Shown: positions 8,457 through 16,933, counted from the stretch's first letter. The stretch is 48,252 nucleotides of DNA from Aeromonas allosaccharophila (GCF_000819685.1 NZ_CDBR01000009.1:1-48252), one strand, 5' to 3'. A program made the numbers and translations. Notes: a model not told the origin generated them from the letters alone.

Positions 8457-9442
8457 AATTGGCATTGATTGGTATCGGTAAGATTGTCCAAGATGTACTG
8501 GATGCTTTGACCTCTGTTCCAGGCATGACGGCTTGCGCCTTGTTGGCGCGACCTGCTAGTTTGGCGCGGGCGCAACAATTACAGCAGCAATATTGTGTGG
8601 AAAAAGTTTACACCGACTACCATGAATTGTTGGCGGATCCTGAGATTGAGGTGGTCTATTTAGGTATTCCAAACCATCTGCATTTTCACTTCGCTGAACA
8701 GGCTTTGCGCGCTGGCAAGCATGTTATTTGTGAAAAGCCTTTTACCTCCAATTTGGAAGAGGCGGAGCAGTTGATTCAGCTGGCCAGGGCCCGGCACTGC
8801 TTCTTGTTTGATGCCGTGACGGCGATTCATACACAGGGGTTCCGCTGGATGCAGCAGCAGTTGCCGGCGCTCGGGACGATTCGCTTAGTTCAGGGCAATT
8901 ATTCCCAGTATTCCAGCCGTTATGATGATTATCTCTCCGGTAAGGTGCAGCCAGCGTTTGATCCAGCCATGTCTGGCGGTGCCCTGTATGACATCAATCT
9001 TTACAATGTCTATTTGGCCTGTGCACTGTTTGGTGCGCCGCAAAAGGTCGAATATCGCTGTAATTATGGTTTTAATGGCATTGATATCTCCGGTATCGTC
9101 ACGCTGCATTATGCCGACTTTATCGCGGTGTGTAGCGGCGCGAAAGATTCTGAGAGTCCGGGGCATTTTACCGTGCAGGGGACTGCGGGCTATGTCCGCA
9201 TTGCTGGCATCCCCAGTGTGTGCCAGGTGGTGGAACGTAGGCTACGTCATAGCGAGATAGAGCGATTCGCTTCGCCGGATGGCAACCGGATGGTGCCAGA
9301 ATTCAGCGCGTTTGAGGATTGTATCCGACGTCTGGATATGGCGCAGTGTGAGGCATGGCAGGATTTGGCGCTTATTGTGGCTGCGGTGCTGGAGGCTGCA
9401 CGGCAGGATGCCGGGATCCGTTTCCCGATGGATCAGCCATAG
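8453..9442 (+). CDS. Gfo/Idh/MocA-family oxidoreductase
   Basis: A 329-residue NAD(P)-dependent sugar/polyol dehydrogenase of the Gfo/Idh/MocA fold. The N-terminal Rossmann domain starts LALIGIGKI (a compact form of GxGxxG). It is followed by VVYLGIPNHLHFHFAEQALR and the EKP motif (KHVICEKPFTSN), with the conserved Lys used in catalysis. The C-terminal domain has GGALYDINLYNVYLACALFG, where family members carry the D-x3-H/N catalytic region; here the usual His is Asn. Translation begins at GTG 8453 and overlaps the DeoR stop. The substrate cannot be deduced, but pairing with a DeoR repressor fits carbohydrate use. Confidence 0.9.
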   Translation: MKLALIGIGKIVQDVLDALTSVPGMTACALLARPASLARAQQLQQQYCVEKVYTDYHELLADPEIEVVYLGIPNHLHFHFAEQALRAGKHVICEKPFTSNLEEAEQLIQLARARHCFLFDAVTAIHTQGFRWMQQQLPALGTIRLVQGNYSQYSSRYDDYLSGKVQPAFDPAMSGGALYDINLYNVYLACALFGAPQKVEYRCNYGFNGIDISGIVTLHYADFIAVCSGAKDSESPGHFTVQGTAGYVRIAGIPSVCQVVERRLRHSEIERFASPDGNRMVPEFSAFEDCIRRLDMAQCEAWQDLALIVAAVLEAARQDAGIRFPMDQP

Positions 9443-9611
9443 CTCCGTCAGGTCATGGCTACCGCGCGCAGTGATACACAGTGGTTATACAAAGCGCAAG
9501 GTGATGGAAAAAGGGACACCCAAGAAATGACGCTGTGCTGGTGATGCACAAGGAAGGGCTGGCGCACTGGAAGAAGATCACCGTCGCTTGCTGGCAGAGA
9601 CGTCGATGTAT

Positions 9612-9977
9612 CTCATCTGCTTGCCGGAGTAGTTGATCTAAATCAGGAGGCGTACTGGTATCGTAAACAACAATACCCAAAGAACATGAAAGCTGGTACG
9701 GCTTACCACTATGACTATTGAAAACACTCATTGCCTGATGCAGACGTTCTTTAATTTTCTGACAATGTTCATTACCAGCCCCAGGTAAAAGAACTACAAA
9801 TTCATCCCCACCAAGACGAGCAAAAATATCCGCGTCTCGAAATACTCGGCATAATAATTCCGCCATTTGTCGCAATGCATCATCACCAATATCATGACCT
9901 AACTTATCGTTTATCACCTTGAAGTGATTCAGGTCTAAAAAGAGTAGTGCTGCTGGAGCTTTTATGCGAAACGCAGA
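9612..9977 (-). pseudogene. GGDEF-domain fragment fused to IS5 transposase N-terminus
   Basis: About 122 codons of a diguanylate cyclase domain: [20 protein letters not shown] (I-region and Mg-binding Asp), then [15 protein letters not shown] with an intact GGDEF active-site motif, and [10 protein letters not shown] and LLRQADE. The start of the domain (the usual D-x-LTGLxNR stretch) is absent. The open frame instead runs into the first 34 residues of an IS5-type transposase at 9978-10079, and after LLRQADE it continues for 50 codons of unfamiliar sequence to 9459. Although the whole 214-codon frame is open, it is a chimera and most likely inactive. Confidence 0.8.
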
Positions 9978-10146
9978 CCATGGGAGCAAAGCGTCCATGC
10001 GAGCCAAGAATATCTCTTTGCGGGTTTTGCGGCGTTTACCATTGAACTCGCTATCCGCGAAGGTGAGCTGGTGACTCATGCTGAACCTCATCCCTGATGC
10101 CAAGTGAGGCTCACAATCTCACATCAGGGACTTGTTCGCACCTTCC
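9978..10146 (-). mobile_element. IS5-family left-end remnant
   Basis: The terminus read inward from 10146 is GGAAGGTGCGAACAAGTCCC, the typical inverted repeat of IS5-group elements. It is followed by an ATG at 10079 and [20 protein letters not shown], the classical start of the IS5 transposase. Only 34 codons survive before the frame passes into a GGDEF domain. The four bases outside the terminus, CTAG, fit the YTAR target preference of IS5. The remnant directly abuts the 5' flank of DUF2384 element copy B. Confidence 0.85.
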
Positions 10147-10236
10147 CTAGTTCTCAGACCCATCGCCACCGCAGTGAAGAACAGTTAGGATAGGTCACAA
10201 GAACAGCATTCATTGTACATCAGAGGAGAAATCACT

Positions 10237-10689
10237 ATGTCTTATGCTGTTTACCGTCCAAGTACGTCAGTGACCTCTTCCAATACTTTATTTACTTCTC
10301 TTGGCATACCGAGTGACCCGTTGGGGGCTCATTTCTGGATCGTGGCCGGAGTCACACCGACCATGATTCATGAGTTGGCAGGAACGGTGAAGACAGACGT
10401 GGGTTCTATATGCCGATTAGTCGGCATTAGTAGGAGCACAGTTGCCCGCAAACTCAAGATGGAGGTCGCCCTATCAACATCACAGGGTGCCAGGGTATAC
10501 GGCGTTGTGCAGGCTCTCGACGCGGTTATCTCCCTTCACGATTACGACACCACAAGGGCATTGTCATGGTTACACCGTCCAGCCTGGGGCCTAGGTGGGG
10601 CAGCTCCTGCCACATTGCTGACTACACAGATGGGAGTCCAGGCAGTTGTCGATCTTGTGGGGCGGATTGAACATGGGGTTTGCATATAA
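10237..10689 (+). CDS. Orphan MbcA/ParS/Xre (DUF2384)-type antitoxin-like protein, copy B
   Basis: A 150-residue protein starting at MSYAVYRPS, with GAGGAGAAATCACT as ribosome binding site. LGIPSDPLGAHFWIVAGVTP leads into the HTH ICRLVGISRSTVARKLK. The C-terminal Xre/MbcA/ParS domain has LSTSQGARVYGVVQALDA, then ALSWLHRPAWGLGG and VVDLVGRIEHGVC. By eye it is about 70% identical to copy D at 47008 and more distant from copy A. The 5' flank shares short blocks with copy D (TCGCCACCGC, then GAACAG and TAGGAT), so the repeated unit extends upstream of the gene. There is no RES or other toxin gene downstream; the conserved noncoding module follows instead. Confidence 0.88.
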   Translation: MSYAVYRPSTSVTSSNTLFTSLGIPSDPLGAHFWIVAGVTPTMIHELAGTVKTDVGSICRLVGISRSTVARKLKMEVALSTSQGARVYGVVQALDAVISLHDYDTTRALSWLHRPAWGLGGAAPATLLTTQMGVQAVVDLVGRIEHGVCI

Positions 10690-10890
10690 GCAATAAGTCG
10701 GGGGGCTGTGAGCATAAAACCATCTGAATTGGTTAAACTTCCACCAAGCAGAATGATTTTCAAAATTTTTTCATATCCCCCCACTTGAAAAATTCGGAAA
10801 ACTGTCCATTTACTAATTATGAGAGCTATAAATAAATTTTTTCCATTTCAACATTCCGCTGCTGCGCAGCGAAGAGAGACCAGTTTTACA
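10690..10890 (+). repeat. Conserved 3' module of dispersed element, copy B
   Basis: This follows the copy-B stop codon and aligns with copies A and D across its length: the G-rich run AAGTCGGGGGGCTGTGAG, the C-rich CATATCCCCCCACTTGAAAA, and the core GGAAAACTGTCCATTTACTA at about 10797-10816. The hairpin CGCTGCTGCGCAGCG lies at 10857-10871, where copies A, C and D have TAC instead of TGC in the loop. The module ends near CCAGTTTTACAAACCC. No open frame of note lies in it. Confidence 0.93.
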
Positions 10891-11002
10891 AACCCACACC
10901 CTATTATTATTCAATAGATGAGATGGAACTGATAAATTAAAGTTTATTACGCCAGATAAAAATCAATGCACCATCACTTTGCAATAATTTCTTCTATGAA
11001 CT

Positions 11003-11121
11003 AACAGAGAACAGAGAACAGAGAACAGAGAACAGAGAACAGAGAACAGAGAACAGAGAACAGAGAACAGAGAACAGAGAACAGAGAACAGAGAACAGAG
11101 AACAGAGAACAGAGAACAGAG
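11003..11121 (+). repeat. Perfect tandem array, 17 copies of a 7-bp unit
   Basis: Seventeen identical contiguous copies of AACAGAG (119 bp), followed by a five-base partial unit. As with the array at 3709, the strand in the sense of the neighbouring element contains no T. It begins about 115 bp past the 3' module of element B, the same relative place as the array of element A, but the unit has a different length and sequence. Frames through it are open only because of the repeat. Confidence 0.98.
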
Positions 11122-11240
11122 AACACATATTCTCAATAAAGTATGGCTATATTCGCCCATGTCAGGCGGAAATAAAAAACGTGTTATTTTTTTAAAAATA
11201 AAATCTTTACCTATGCAAGCTCTTCTTTAGACATACAACT

Positions 11241-11365
11241 ATGTTATCAAACGGAGCCCATCTCCTGGGGAGGGTGACCTATTGGTCGTCTTCAAAGAGG
11301 TTCATAACTGATCTGCTTAACCCACCCACCGAGACGAGAACCCAAACGGATAGGTGTCTCGCCCA
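11241..11365 (+). promoter_or_regulatory. Possible degenerate yybP-ykoY-like (manganese) riboswitch
   Basis: The stretch contains TCTCCTGGGGAGGGTGACC, GGTCGTC, TTCATAACTGAT, CTGCTTAACC and CCACCGAGACGAG in an order that recalls yybP-ykoY aptamers (GGGGAGUAGC, then a GUCGUC segment, a CAUA segment and a terminal GAGACC). The critical UAG after GGGGAG and the last C of GAGACC are missing, so metal binding is doubtful. No manganese exporter follows. It may be the stranded leader of a deleted gene. Recognition is by eye only. Confidence 0.25.
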
Positions 11366-11495
11366 CTGCATAAGGAATCATTCAAGTCTCTTCATTTGGC
11401 AAAACAACGCTACTCAAACGCTGATACATCAAAATACGACTAATAACAATCGATCTGTATTGATACCGGTCACACTCTCAGTTAGCATAAGTAAT

Positions 11496-11514
11496 GGTAA
11501 TGGCAATCATTATC
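11496..11514 (+). promoter_or_regulatory. Fur box
   Basis: GGTAATGGCAATCATTATC matches the 19-bp Fur consensus (GATAATGATAATCATTATC) at about 15 positions and consists of AATGGT/AATGGC/CATTAT hexamers. It lies 29 bp before the start codon of the di-haem lipoprotein gene, in the place where Fur with Fe2+ would block transcription. The gene is therefore expected to be induced by iron limitation. Confidence 0.65.
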
Positions 11515-11543
11515 ATTGAAGTTAACGCTACGTGGGAGTCGAA

Positions 11544-13838
11544 ATGAAAGCCGGAATTTATTTTCTGCTAACAGCTGCAATACTGGCTGGGTGCAATTCT
11601 GATACGAAACCAACAACGAATACTGGAACTGGAACTTTACCTTCTCAACCACCACAGATCTTACCAATATCCTTTATCGTTAGTGTACCTGAGAGTCTAA
11701 AGACGACTCTCGCGGGAGGCTTGGTTAGCGCTCGTCAATTAAATACTAAAAAAACGTATCAAAGCACATTAGATTCCAATTCTACAGCAACATTTATTGT
11801 TGATAGTTACAACGACAGCTACCCTTTTGAAATCACAATTAGTAATAACAATCAGATATTTAAAGTGCTATCTAGTCAACCAAATATTATGCGCGCTCAA
11901 ACTGAGCGTATAGATAGTAATACCGTCAATGTTCTGGTCACGCCAGAAACAACTGCGCAGTTTGCCTACTTAGATGAAAACCAAGATGGGATGCTATCAA
12001 CAGATGAAGTTCAGAACCTCTCAACAAAACTTGCAGAAGCTGAATCAAAGGGGCTAGCATTTATTTTTGCAGCTCTAGAAATTTATGGCATTAATGAATC
12101 AATAGAAGGCACTCAAGCTATTAATAGTTATCGCCTCGCATTAGATATGTTTCGTTCTGAGAGCTTGTTAAATATCATTAAAGTAAGAAACCAACGTGAA
12201 ATCAAGCGAATTCTCGACAGAGACCGACCATCTGAAGTTCTTATAGATGACCCAAACCCAGAATCTGATAGTTTCTTGAGGATTGATCAAACTGGTAAAC
12301 TACTTTCATCTCAGAACAATGAATACTCTACTTTATCTTGGCAGTGTGTAGATGATCTTCGCAGTCGTTCTAAGCCTCTTCGTAATTATGGTTACGGAGT
12401 TAACATCTGGCACTATTCTGATAAAGAAACAGCAAGCATAGAATATAACTGGAGTGATGTGGAAAATAAACTTAACTCACTCAATCAACAGAGCATGTGC
12501 AATGTAGGGAATTGGTCAGTTCCTACAGTAGAGGAGCTAGAGTCGCTCTTGGATAGCAACGCGGCCAAGTTCCCATTATCATTTCCATTTTTAACATCAA
12601 ATTTTTATTGGGTAAACAAAGACAACTCTCGCGCAACCTTAAACCACAGAATATACGATATTAGCGCCGGGGCTTTAGTTGATGATCCGACCCAAACTAC
12701 AGCTGCCGTCCTATATAAATCATTTACGCGTTTAGATAAAACTAGTTTGCAACGTCAAGTAGACCAAACACCTGATGAAATAAAAGCCGCCTATACAAAC
12801 GTTAAGGCTCTTTACGCAAATCCAGATCCCGCAACCTGGCCTGCACCGATAGTTGATAATGATGTAGAATGGGCTGAACTTGGCATACTACCTAATGTAG
12901 AACACCCGAATTACAATCAATACTCTATTAATGCTCATAGTTTAGGGAAACGCCTGTTTTTTGAACCAAGACTATCAAAAAACCGTGATATTTCATGCTC
13001 GACATGTCACACACCATCTCAGGGTTGGGATGACAACCTTATGGTCTCTGTTGGACATAATGGAGAGAAAGGTACAAGAAATGCACCAAGTATTATTAAC
13101 TCAGCTTTCCAGACATCACTATTCTGGGATGGAAGAGCTACCAATTTGGAAGAACAAGCCCTTAAACCTATAGCCAACCCAATTGAAATGAACTTACCGA
13201 TAGAGGAGCTTGAAGATAGAGTTTCAAAAGGTCTATTTGACGATTATAGTTCAGATACATTAGCAGCATTCGGCAGTGATCATTTAACAACTGAGATCAT
13301 TGCCAAATCATTAGCTATGTTCCAACGATCGATTATATCGACTGACGCCAAGTTTGATCGTTTTTTGAAGGGTGAGGCTACTCTAACCAACCAAGAACTT
13401 TGGGGATTACATTTATTCAGGACCAAAGCGAAATGTATGAACTGTCACTCAGGTCCGAACTTTACTAACAATGATTTTGAAGACATAGGTTTGTCTGACT
13501 ACAACCTCCCAGCTAGGGACCTAGGCCGTTACAACGTAACGCTTAACCCAGAAGATTCTGGGAAATTTAAAGTCGCATCGTTAAGAGAGCTGGCACATAC
13601 CGCTCCATACATGCATACTGGTCGATTTAATTTAGAGGAAGCCATTACTGCATACAATAATGCGATGGGTGTAAACATTGTAGCAAGTAAATTAAAAATT
13701 AATGAATATAGGTATGATCCTTTATTCCCTGAAGGTTCAGGTAAGTTACATGTATTAAATCTCACAAAGTCAGAAATTTCTGCCATTGTAGATTTTTTAG
13801 GAACTTTAAGCAGTAGCACCCCCCCCATCGCCAAATAG
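11544..13838 (+). CDS. Lipoprotein with DUF1566-like and MauG/CcpA-type di-haem domains
   Basis: A 764-residue protein from ATG 11544, chosen over GTG 11532 because GGGAGTC precedes it and it gives a clean lipoprotein signal (MKAGIYFLLTAAILAGCNSD; lipobox LAGC). Residues about 140-155 hold an EF-hand-like DENQDGMLSTDE. Near 320-345 lies a DUF1566-like segment (CNVGNWSVPTVEELESLLDS). From about residue 450 it is a di-haem cytochrome c peroxidase/MauG domain: LGKRLFFEPRLSKNRDISCS with haem site CSTCH, GTRNAPSIINSAFQTSLFWD, second haem site CMNCH, and the C-terminal FKVASLRELAHTAPYMHTGR. The protein would be anchored in the outer or inner membrane facing the periplasm. A Fur box precedes it. Whether it reduces peroxide or oxidises a protein or siderophore substrate is open. 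Confidence 0.88.
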   Translation: MKAGIYFLLTAAILAGCNSDTKPTTNTGTGTLPSQPPQILPISFIVSVPESLKTTLAGGLVSARQLNTKKTYQSTLDSNSTATFIVDSYNDSYPFEITISNNNQIFKVLSSQPNIMRAQTERIDSNTVNVLVTPETTAQFAYLDENQDGMLSTDEVQNLSTKLAEAESKGLAFIFAALEIYGINESIEGTQAINSYRLALDMFRSESLLNIIKVRNQREIKRILDRDRPSEVLIDDPNPESDSFLRIDQTGKLLSSQNNEYSTLSWQCVDDLRSRSKPLRNYGYGVNIWHYSDKETASIEYNWSDVENKLNSLNQQSMCNVGNWSVPTVEELESLLDSNAAKFPLSFPFLTSNFYWVNKDNSRATLNHRIYDISAGALVDDPTQTTAAVLYKSFTRLDKTSLQRQVDQTPDEIKAAYTNVKALYANPDPATWPAPIVDNDVEWAELGILPNVEHPNYNQYSINAHSLGKRLFFEPRLSKNRDISCSTCHTPSQGWDDNLMVSVGHNGEKGTRNAPSIINSAFQTSLFWDGRATNLEEQALKPIANPIEMNLPIEELEDRVSKGLFDDYSSDTLAAFGSDHLTTEIIAKSLAMFQRSIISTDAKFDRFLKGEATLTNQELWGLHLFRTKAKCMNCHSGPNFTNNDFEDIGLSDYNLPARDLGRYNVTLNPEDSGKFKVASLRELAHTAPYMHTGRFNLEEAITAYNNAMGVNIVASKLKINEYRYDPLFPEGSGKLHVLNLTKSEISAIVDFLGTLSSSTPPIAK

Positions 13839-13875
13839 ATTTCAATTCATTACCCCCTGTACGAGATGATATAAA

Positions 13876-13898
13876 GAGCCCATCAAAAAGATGGGCTC
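13876..13898 (+). terminator. Hairpin terminator after the di-haem lipoprotein gene
   Basis: GAGCCCATC and GATGGGCTC form a perfect 9-bp stem around a 5-A loop, 38 bp after the stop. The following AGATTTCC is only weakly T-rich, so termination strength is uncertain. Confidence 0.7.
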
Positions 13899-14026
13899 AG
13901 ATTTCCTGATTTATATATTCATTCCTATGATGAACATTGTATTATAAATGATTTTGAAGACTACTGATTTCAAAAAAGAAGTGCCCGGATCTAATCTACA
14001 ACTACAGTTGTGCCAATCTGAAAATC

Positions 14027-14556
14027 GACACATGAATTATCAGAGGCTCGCTTACAGGCTAATGTTGACCAACTGACAGGTTTATACAACCGTAGATTTT
14101 TTGACATAAAGCTATCCCAGCTATTAAAAATAGCAAGAGCCATTTTATTTAGCACTGTTAGATTTAGATGACCTTAAAAAAGTGAACGATACATTCGGAC
14201 ACCAAACTGGTGACTCTGTTTTAAAAAGAGTAGCGAAACTTGGTAATTCAATTTTTTATGAGCATGGCTGGTTCTGTCGATATGGTGGAGAAGAATTAGC
14301 AGTGTTGTTTGAAGTGGGGTCTGGGAACTTAGCGATATCTTTACTGGAGGCATTAAGGCATGGTGTTGAGCATCTGGACTGGCGTGAAGATGCTCTTCGA
14401 GTAACACTCAGTGGTGGGGTTGCTGTTAGTAAAAAAGATATTAGTGCAAAAGAGCTTATAAATGCAGCTGACATTCTGGTTTACAACGCTAAACGCGATG
14501 GTAAGAATCGAATTTACGAGTGCATATCAATAACCACTGTTCATGAAACCATGTAG
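14027..14556 (+). pseudogene. Frameshifted GGDEF-domain gene remnant
   Basis: The first part reads ELSEARLQANVDQLTGLYNR (start of a GGDEF domain) and breaks near 14150. From there a different frame continues LALLDLDDLKKVNDTFGHQT, RYGGEELAVLFEVG (a GGEEL version of the active site), TLSGGVAVSKK and ADILVYNAKRDGKNRIY. A single-base change around CATTTTATTTAGC separates the two frames. An in-frame stop lies upstream at about 14020 and no sensory domain is visible, so the gene is truncated as well as frameshifted. Confidence 0.8.
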
Positions 14557-14725
14557 CGTGAATACCGTATGATTGATATATGTGCAAGAATTAAATTGAA
14601 GTTTTACTATTCAGTGCCTTATGCACTAATTTTACCAGTTATTGTGAGGGTATCTCCTTCGATAGAATTCGTTATTAGATTGTTATGACCGTCAATTATG
14701 AGTGTTTGTTGATGAAATAATAGCC

Positions 14726-14880
14726 GTGGGTGTACAAAACTGGTTTATCTTCGCTGCGTAGCAGCGGAATAATGGTGAGCTGCTTAAATTTCATTGAAGC
14801 TCTCATAATTAGTAAATGGACAGTTTTCCGAATTTTTCAAGTGGGGTAAATGAAATAAATTTCAAAAAATGATGAGATTG
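14726..14880 (-). repeat. Solo conserved module of dispersed element, copy C
   Basis: It contains the same hairpin (CTTCGCTGCGTAGCAGCGG at 14749-14767) and the same core (GTAAATGGACAGTTTTCCGA within 14802-14846) as copies A, B and D, plus the ends CAAAACTGG and TCAAGTGGGG. Similarity fades after the core, and no DUF2384 gene follows. Either the gene was deleted or the module can move or be kept on its own. Confidence 0.9.
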
Positions 14881-15295
14881 GTTGTTTTTGAAGCTGTACA
14901 GATCTAGTTATCACCTGACACCGGCCTCAAACCGGTGTCTTGTTTACGCTACTTTAGTGCGCACTTCCTTTGGCTTCAATTCCAGAGCCTATTCAACGTG
15001 CTGTAGGGGGTTATCCTTGCACACCTTTCCCTGTTGGTCAGCCTGCTCCTATGCATCCTCTAAAGCCCAATGAGCTCGCCTGGGGAGTGGTCATATCTCT
15101 AAATCCGATTTAACTGAATAAACTGATGCGTTTTTATACATAGAACCATTTGTGGATAGGATAGAGATGGCAAGAATCCTGATGACTCGCGCCCTTGATG
15201 GCCACGGTCATATCTACGATTCTCGAGAATGTCAAACTGTCTCTGACCAAGTGGTTTCTGGGAAAGCCGCGTGAACAGATTTAACGGTATCAACG
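14881..15295. other. Gene-free stretch between element copy C and norR1
   Basis: No convincing gene. A hairpin GACACCGG/CCGGTGTC at 14917-14939, followed by TTGTTT, could terminate transcription. Short open frames (for example 15099-15293 on the minus strand) show no recognisable domain or ribosome binding site. The segment after the hairpin reads like decayed coding sequence with stops (minus strand CKDNPLQHVE then ALELKPKEVRTKVA), possibly from a lost insertion sequence. Confidence 0.4.
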
Positions 15296-16837
15296 TTATT
15301 TTAAGCCTAACCGTTTAGCCAGTTTATGCAAATTACTTGGGTCAAGAACTAACCGACGAGCCACATTAGCCCAATTGCCCTGACAGGCATCCAAAGTCTG
15401 ACTTATAACCTTACGCTGATAACCATCCACGGCAATCTTTAGCGATACAGTCTGTTCATCATGCGAAACCTGTGACAACAGTATATGTTCGGTTTTTGTC
15501 GAACAAATCGCGTTGGCATCCAATGCCAGATGCTCTGGTTCCAATGTGACAATTTCTGTTCTGACAGCTCCCCGACTGAGTGCACGCAAAGCAGCCCGGC
15601 TGATCACATGCTCTAGTTCGCGTACATTGCCCGGCCAGTCATAAGTAAACAAAGCCTGTTCTGCTTCGCGTGATAATCGCAGGCTACGAAAACCAAGACG
15701 GGCACGGTTTAGCTCTAGAAAATTCCCTGCCAGTAATAACACATCGTTATCACGCTTCCGCAGTGGGGGGATCGGCACTGGATAAACCGACAACCGATGG
15801 TACAAATCAGCCCGGAATTGCCCTTCTCTTACCTGCTCATGCAACTGTCGATTGGTTGCCGCAATGATCCGAACATCGACTTTCTGCTGCTGATCTGTAC
15901 CGAGTCGTTGGATCTCGCCATTCTGTAACGTGCGTAGCAATTTAGCCTGCACAGTCAGTGGTAATTCACCAACCTCATCGAGAAAAAGCGTACCGCCATG
16001 TGCTGCTTCAAATCGACCGGGGCGATCGCTTATCGCACCAGAAAATGCACCTTTAACATGACCAAACAGTTCACTTTCCGCGAGTGACTCTGGTAATGCC
16101 GCACAATTGACATGGATCAGCGGTGCAATATGTCGTGGTGATTTACTGTGTAAGCGGCGAGCAAATAGCTCTTTTCCTACACCAGTCTCGCCCAGCAACA
16201 ACACGGGAAGTTCGGAATCTGCTACCACATCCAGCTCATGCAATAACTTCAGCAAAATCGCACTTTGCCCAATGATTTCACCATCACTAGTATTTTGTTC
16301 ACCCAGCAATAACGCTTCTGATGCTCGATTACCAACTCGTAACGCTAGAATCTCTTCTTCTAAACGGCTCATACGTATCACCACTTCAGTCAGAGAAGCA
16401 CTGTGCGTTAATTTATCAACTGCTTCATCGTCAAAAACAAAACCCTCAAAAGCATCTAGCGTTAATGCGCCCCACAATTGCCCTCCTAGATAGAGGCTGA
16501 TCCCCATGCAATCATGTACGGGTAATGGCAGCCCACGTTGTGAGTCCAGTAAACCATCATATGGATCAGGTAACAGACTTTCCGGTTCAAATCGCACTGC
16601 TGAACGACTGGATAAAATAGTGGCCAGACGAGGGTGCTGTGCCACGACAAAACGGCGCCCCAATGTTTCATGCACTAAGCCATCCACTGCCACAGGACAA
16701 AGGCAATCACCATCCAATTTCAATAAACCAACTGCACTACAACCAAAATTAGTTCGAATCGCGGAAACCAGCCGCTCCTGTCGAACGGAACGCGGTAGTT
16801 CAGTAGTGAGATCAAGTAACAATGATGTTTCAAACAT
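15296..16837 (-). CDS. norR: NO-responsive sigma54 activator NorR, copy 1
   Basis: A 513-residue NorR. The N-terminal GAF domain (about 20-165; FVVAQHPRL and LPDPYDGLL are typical of NorR) binds NO through a mononuclear non-haem iron. The AAA+ domain contains Walker [24 protein letters not shown], Walker [10 protein letters not shown] and the Arg-finger region [20 protein letters not shown]. The C-terminal Fis-type HTH is GNWANVARRLVLDPSNLHKL. The sigma54-contact loop is GAFSGA instead of the usual GAFTGA. It is divergent from ytfE, and one of three GT-N7-AC sites touches its own start codon, implying autorepression. It is about the same length as norR2 at 37807 and shares many motifs, so the two are paralogues. 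Confidence 0.93.
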   Translation of the reverse strand: MFETSLLLDLTTELPRSVRQERLVSAIRTNFGCSAVGLLKLDGDCLCPVAVDGLVHETLGRRFVVAQHPRLATILSSRSAVRFEPESLLPDPYDGLLDSQRGLPLPVHDCMGISLYLGGQLWGALTLDAFEGFVFDDEAVDKLTHSASLTEVVIRMSRLEEEILALRVGNRASEALLLGEQNTSDGEIIGQSAILLKLLHELDVVADSELPVLLLGETGVGKELFARRLHSKSPRHIAPLIHVNCAALPESLAESELFGHVKGAFSGAISDRPGRFEAAHGGTLFLDEVGELPLTVQAKLLRTLQNGEIQRLGTDQQQKVDVRIIAATNRQLHEQVREGQFRADLYHRLSVYPVPIPPLRKRDNDVLLLAGNFLELNRARLGFRSLRLSREAEQALFTYDWPGNVRELEHVISRAALRALSRGAVRTEIVTLEPEHLALDANAICSTKTEHILLSQVSHDEQTVSLKIAVDGYQRKVISQTLDACQGNWANVARRLVLDPSNLHKLAKRLGLK

Positions 16838-16838
16838 G

Positions 16839-16893
16839 GTATTTATTACCAGAAATGGTTTTTTTAACCCTATCAGGAGATGGTAAAAAACAC
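16839..16893. promoter_or_regulatory. Three NorR enhancer sites (GT-N7-AC) between norR1 and ytfE
   Basis: GTATTTATTAC (16839-16849), GTTTTTTTAAC (16858-16868) and GTAAAAAACAC (16883-16893) each fit the GT-N7-AC core known for NorR in Escherichia coli. Starts are 19 and 25 bp apart, and the nearest site ends 40 bp before the sigma54 element. The triplet at 37744-37799 has almost the same layout. The first site lies 1 bp from the norR1 start codon. Confidence 0.75.
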
Positions 16894-16933
16894 CACAAAA
16901 ATATATAATCCATATATTTCAATGTGTTAGATA

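Noticed and set aside
9443..9611. Extension of the GGDEF-chimera frame to 9459 as a genuine C-terminal domain
   Set aside because: The 50 residues after LLRQADE have no similarity to GGDEF ends or any domain I know and lie in rearranged DNA.
10963..11160. A 65-codon minus-strand frame through the AACAGAG array
   Set aside because: It is a by-product of the heptanucleotide repeat, with a repeated heptapeptide and no start signals.
11241..11519. A 92-codon open frame upstream of the di-haem lipoprotein
   Set aside because: It overlaps the structured leader-like sequence and the Fur box, lacks a Shine-Dalgarno and shows no protein-like pattern.
14726..14880. Rho-independent terminator as the full explanation of the CGCTGC hairpin
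   Set aside because: No T tract follows the stem in any copy, and conservation extends far beyond the hairpin into the 45-bp core.
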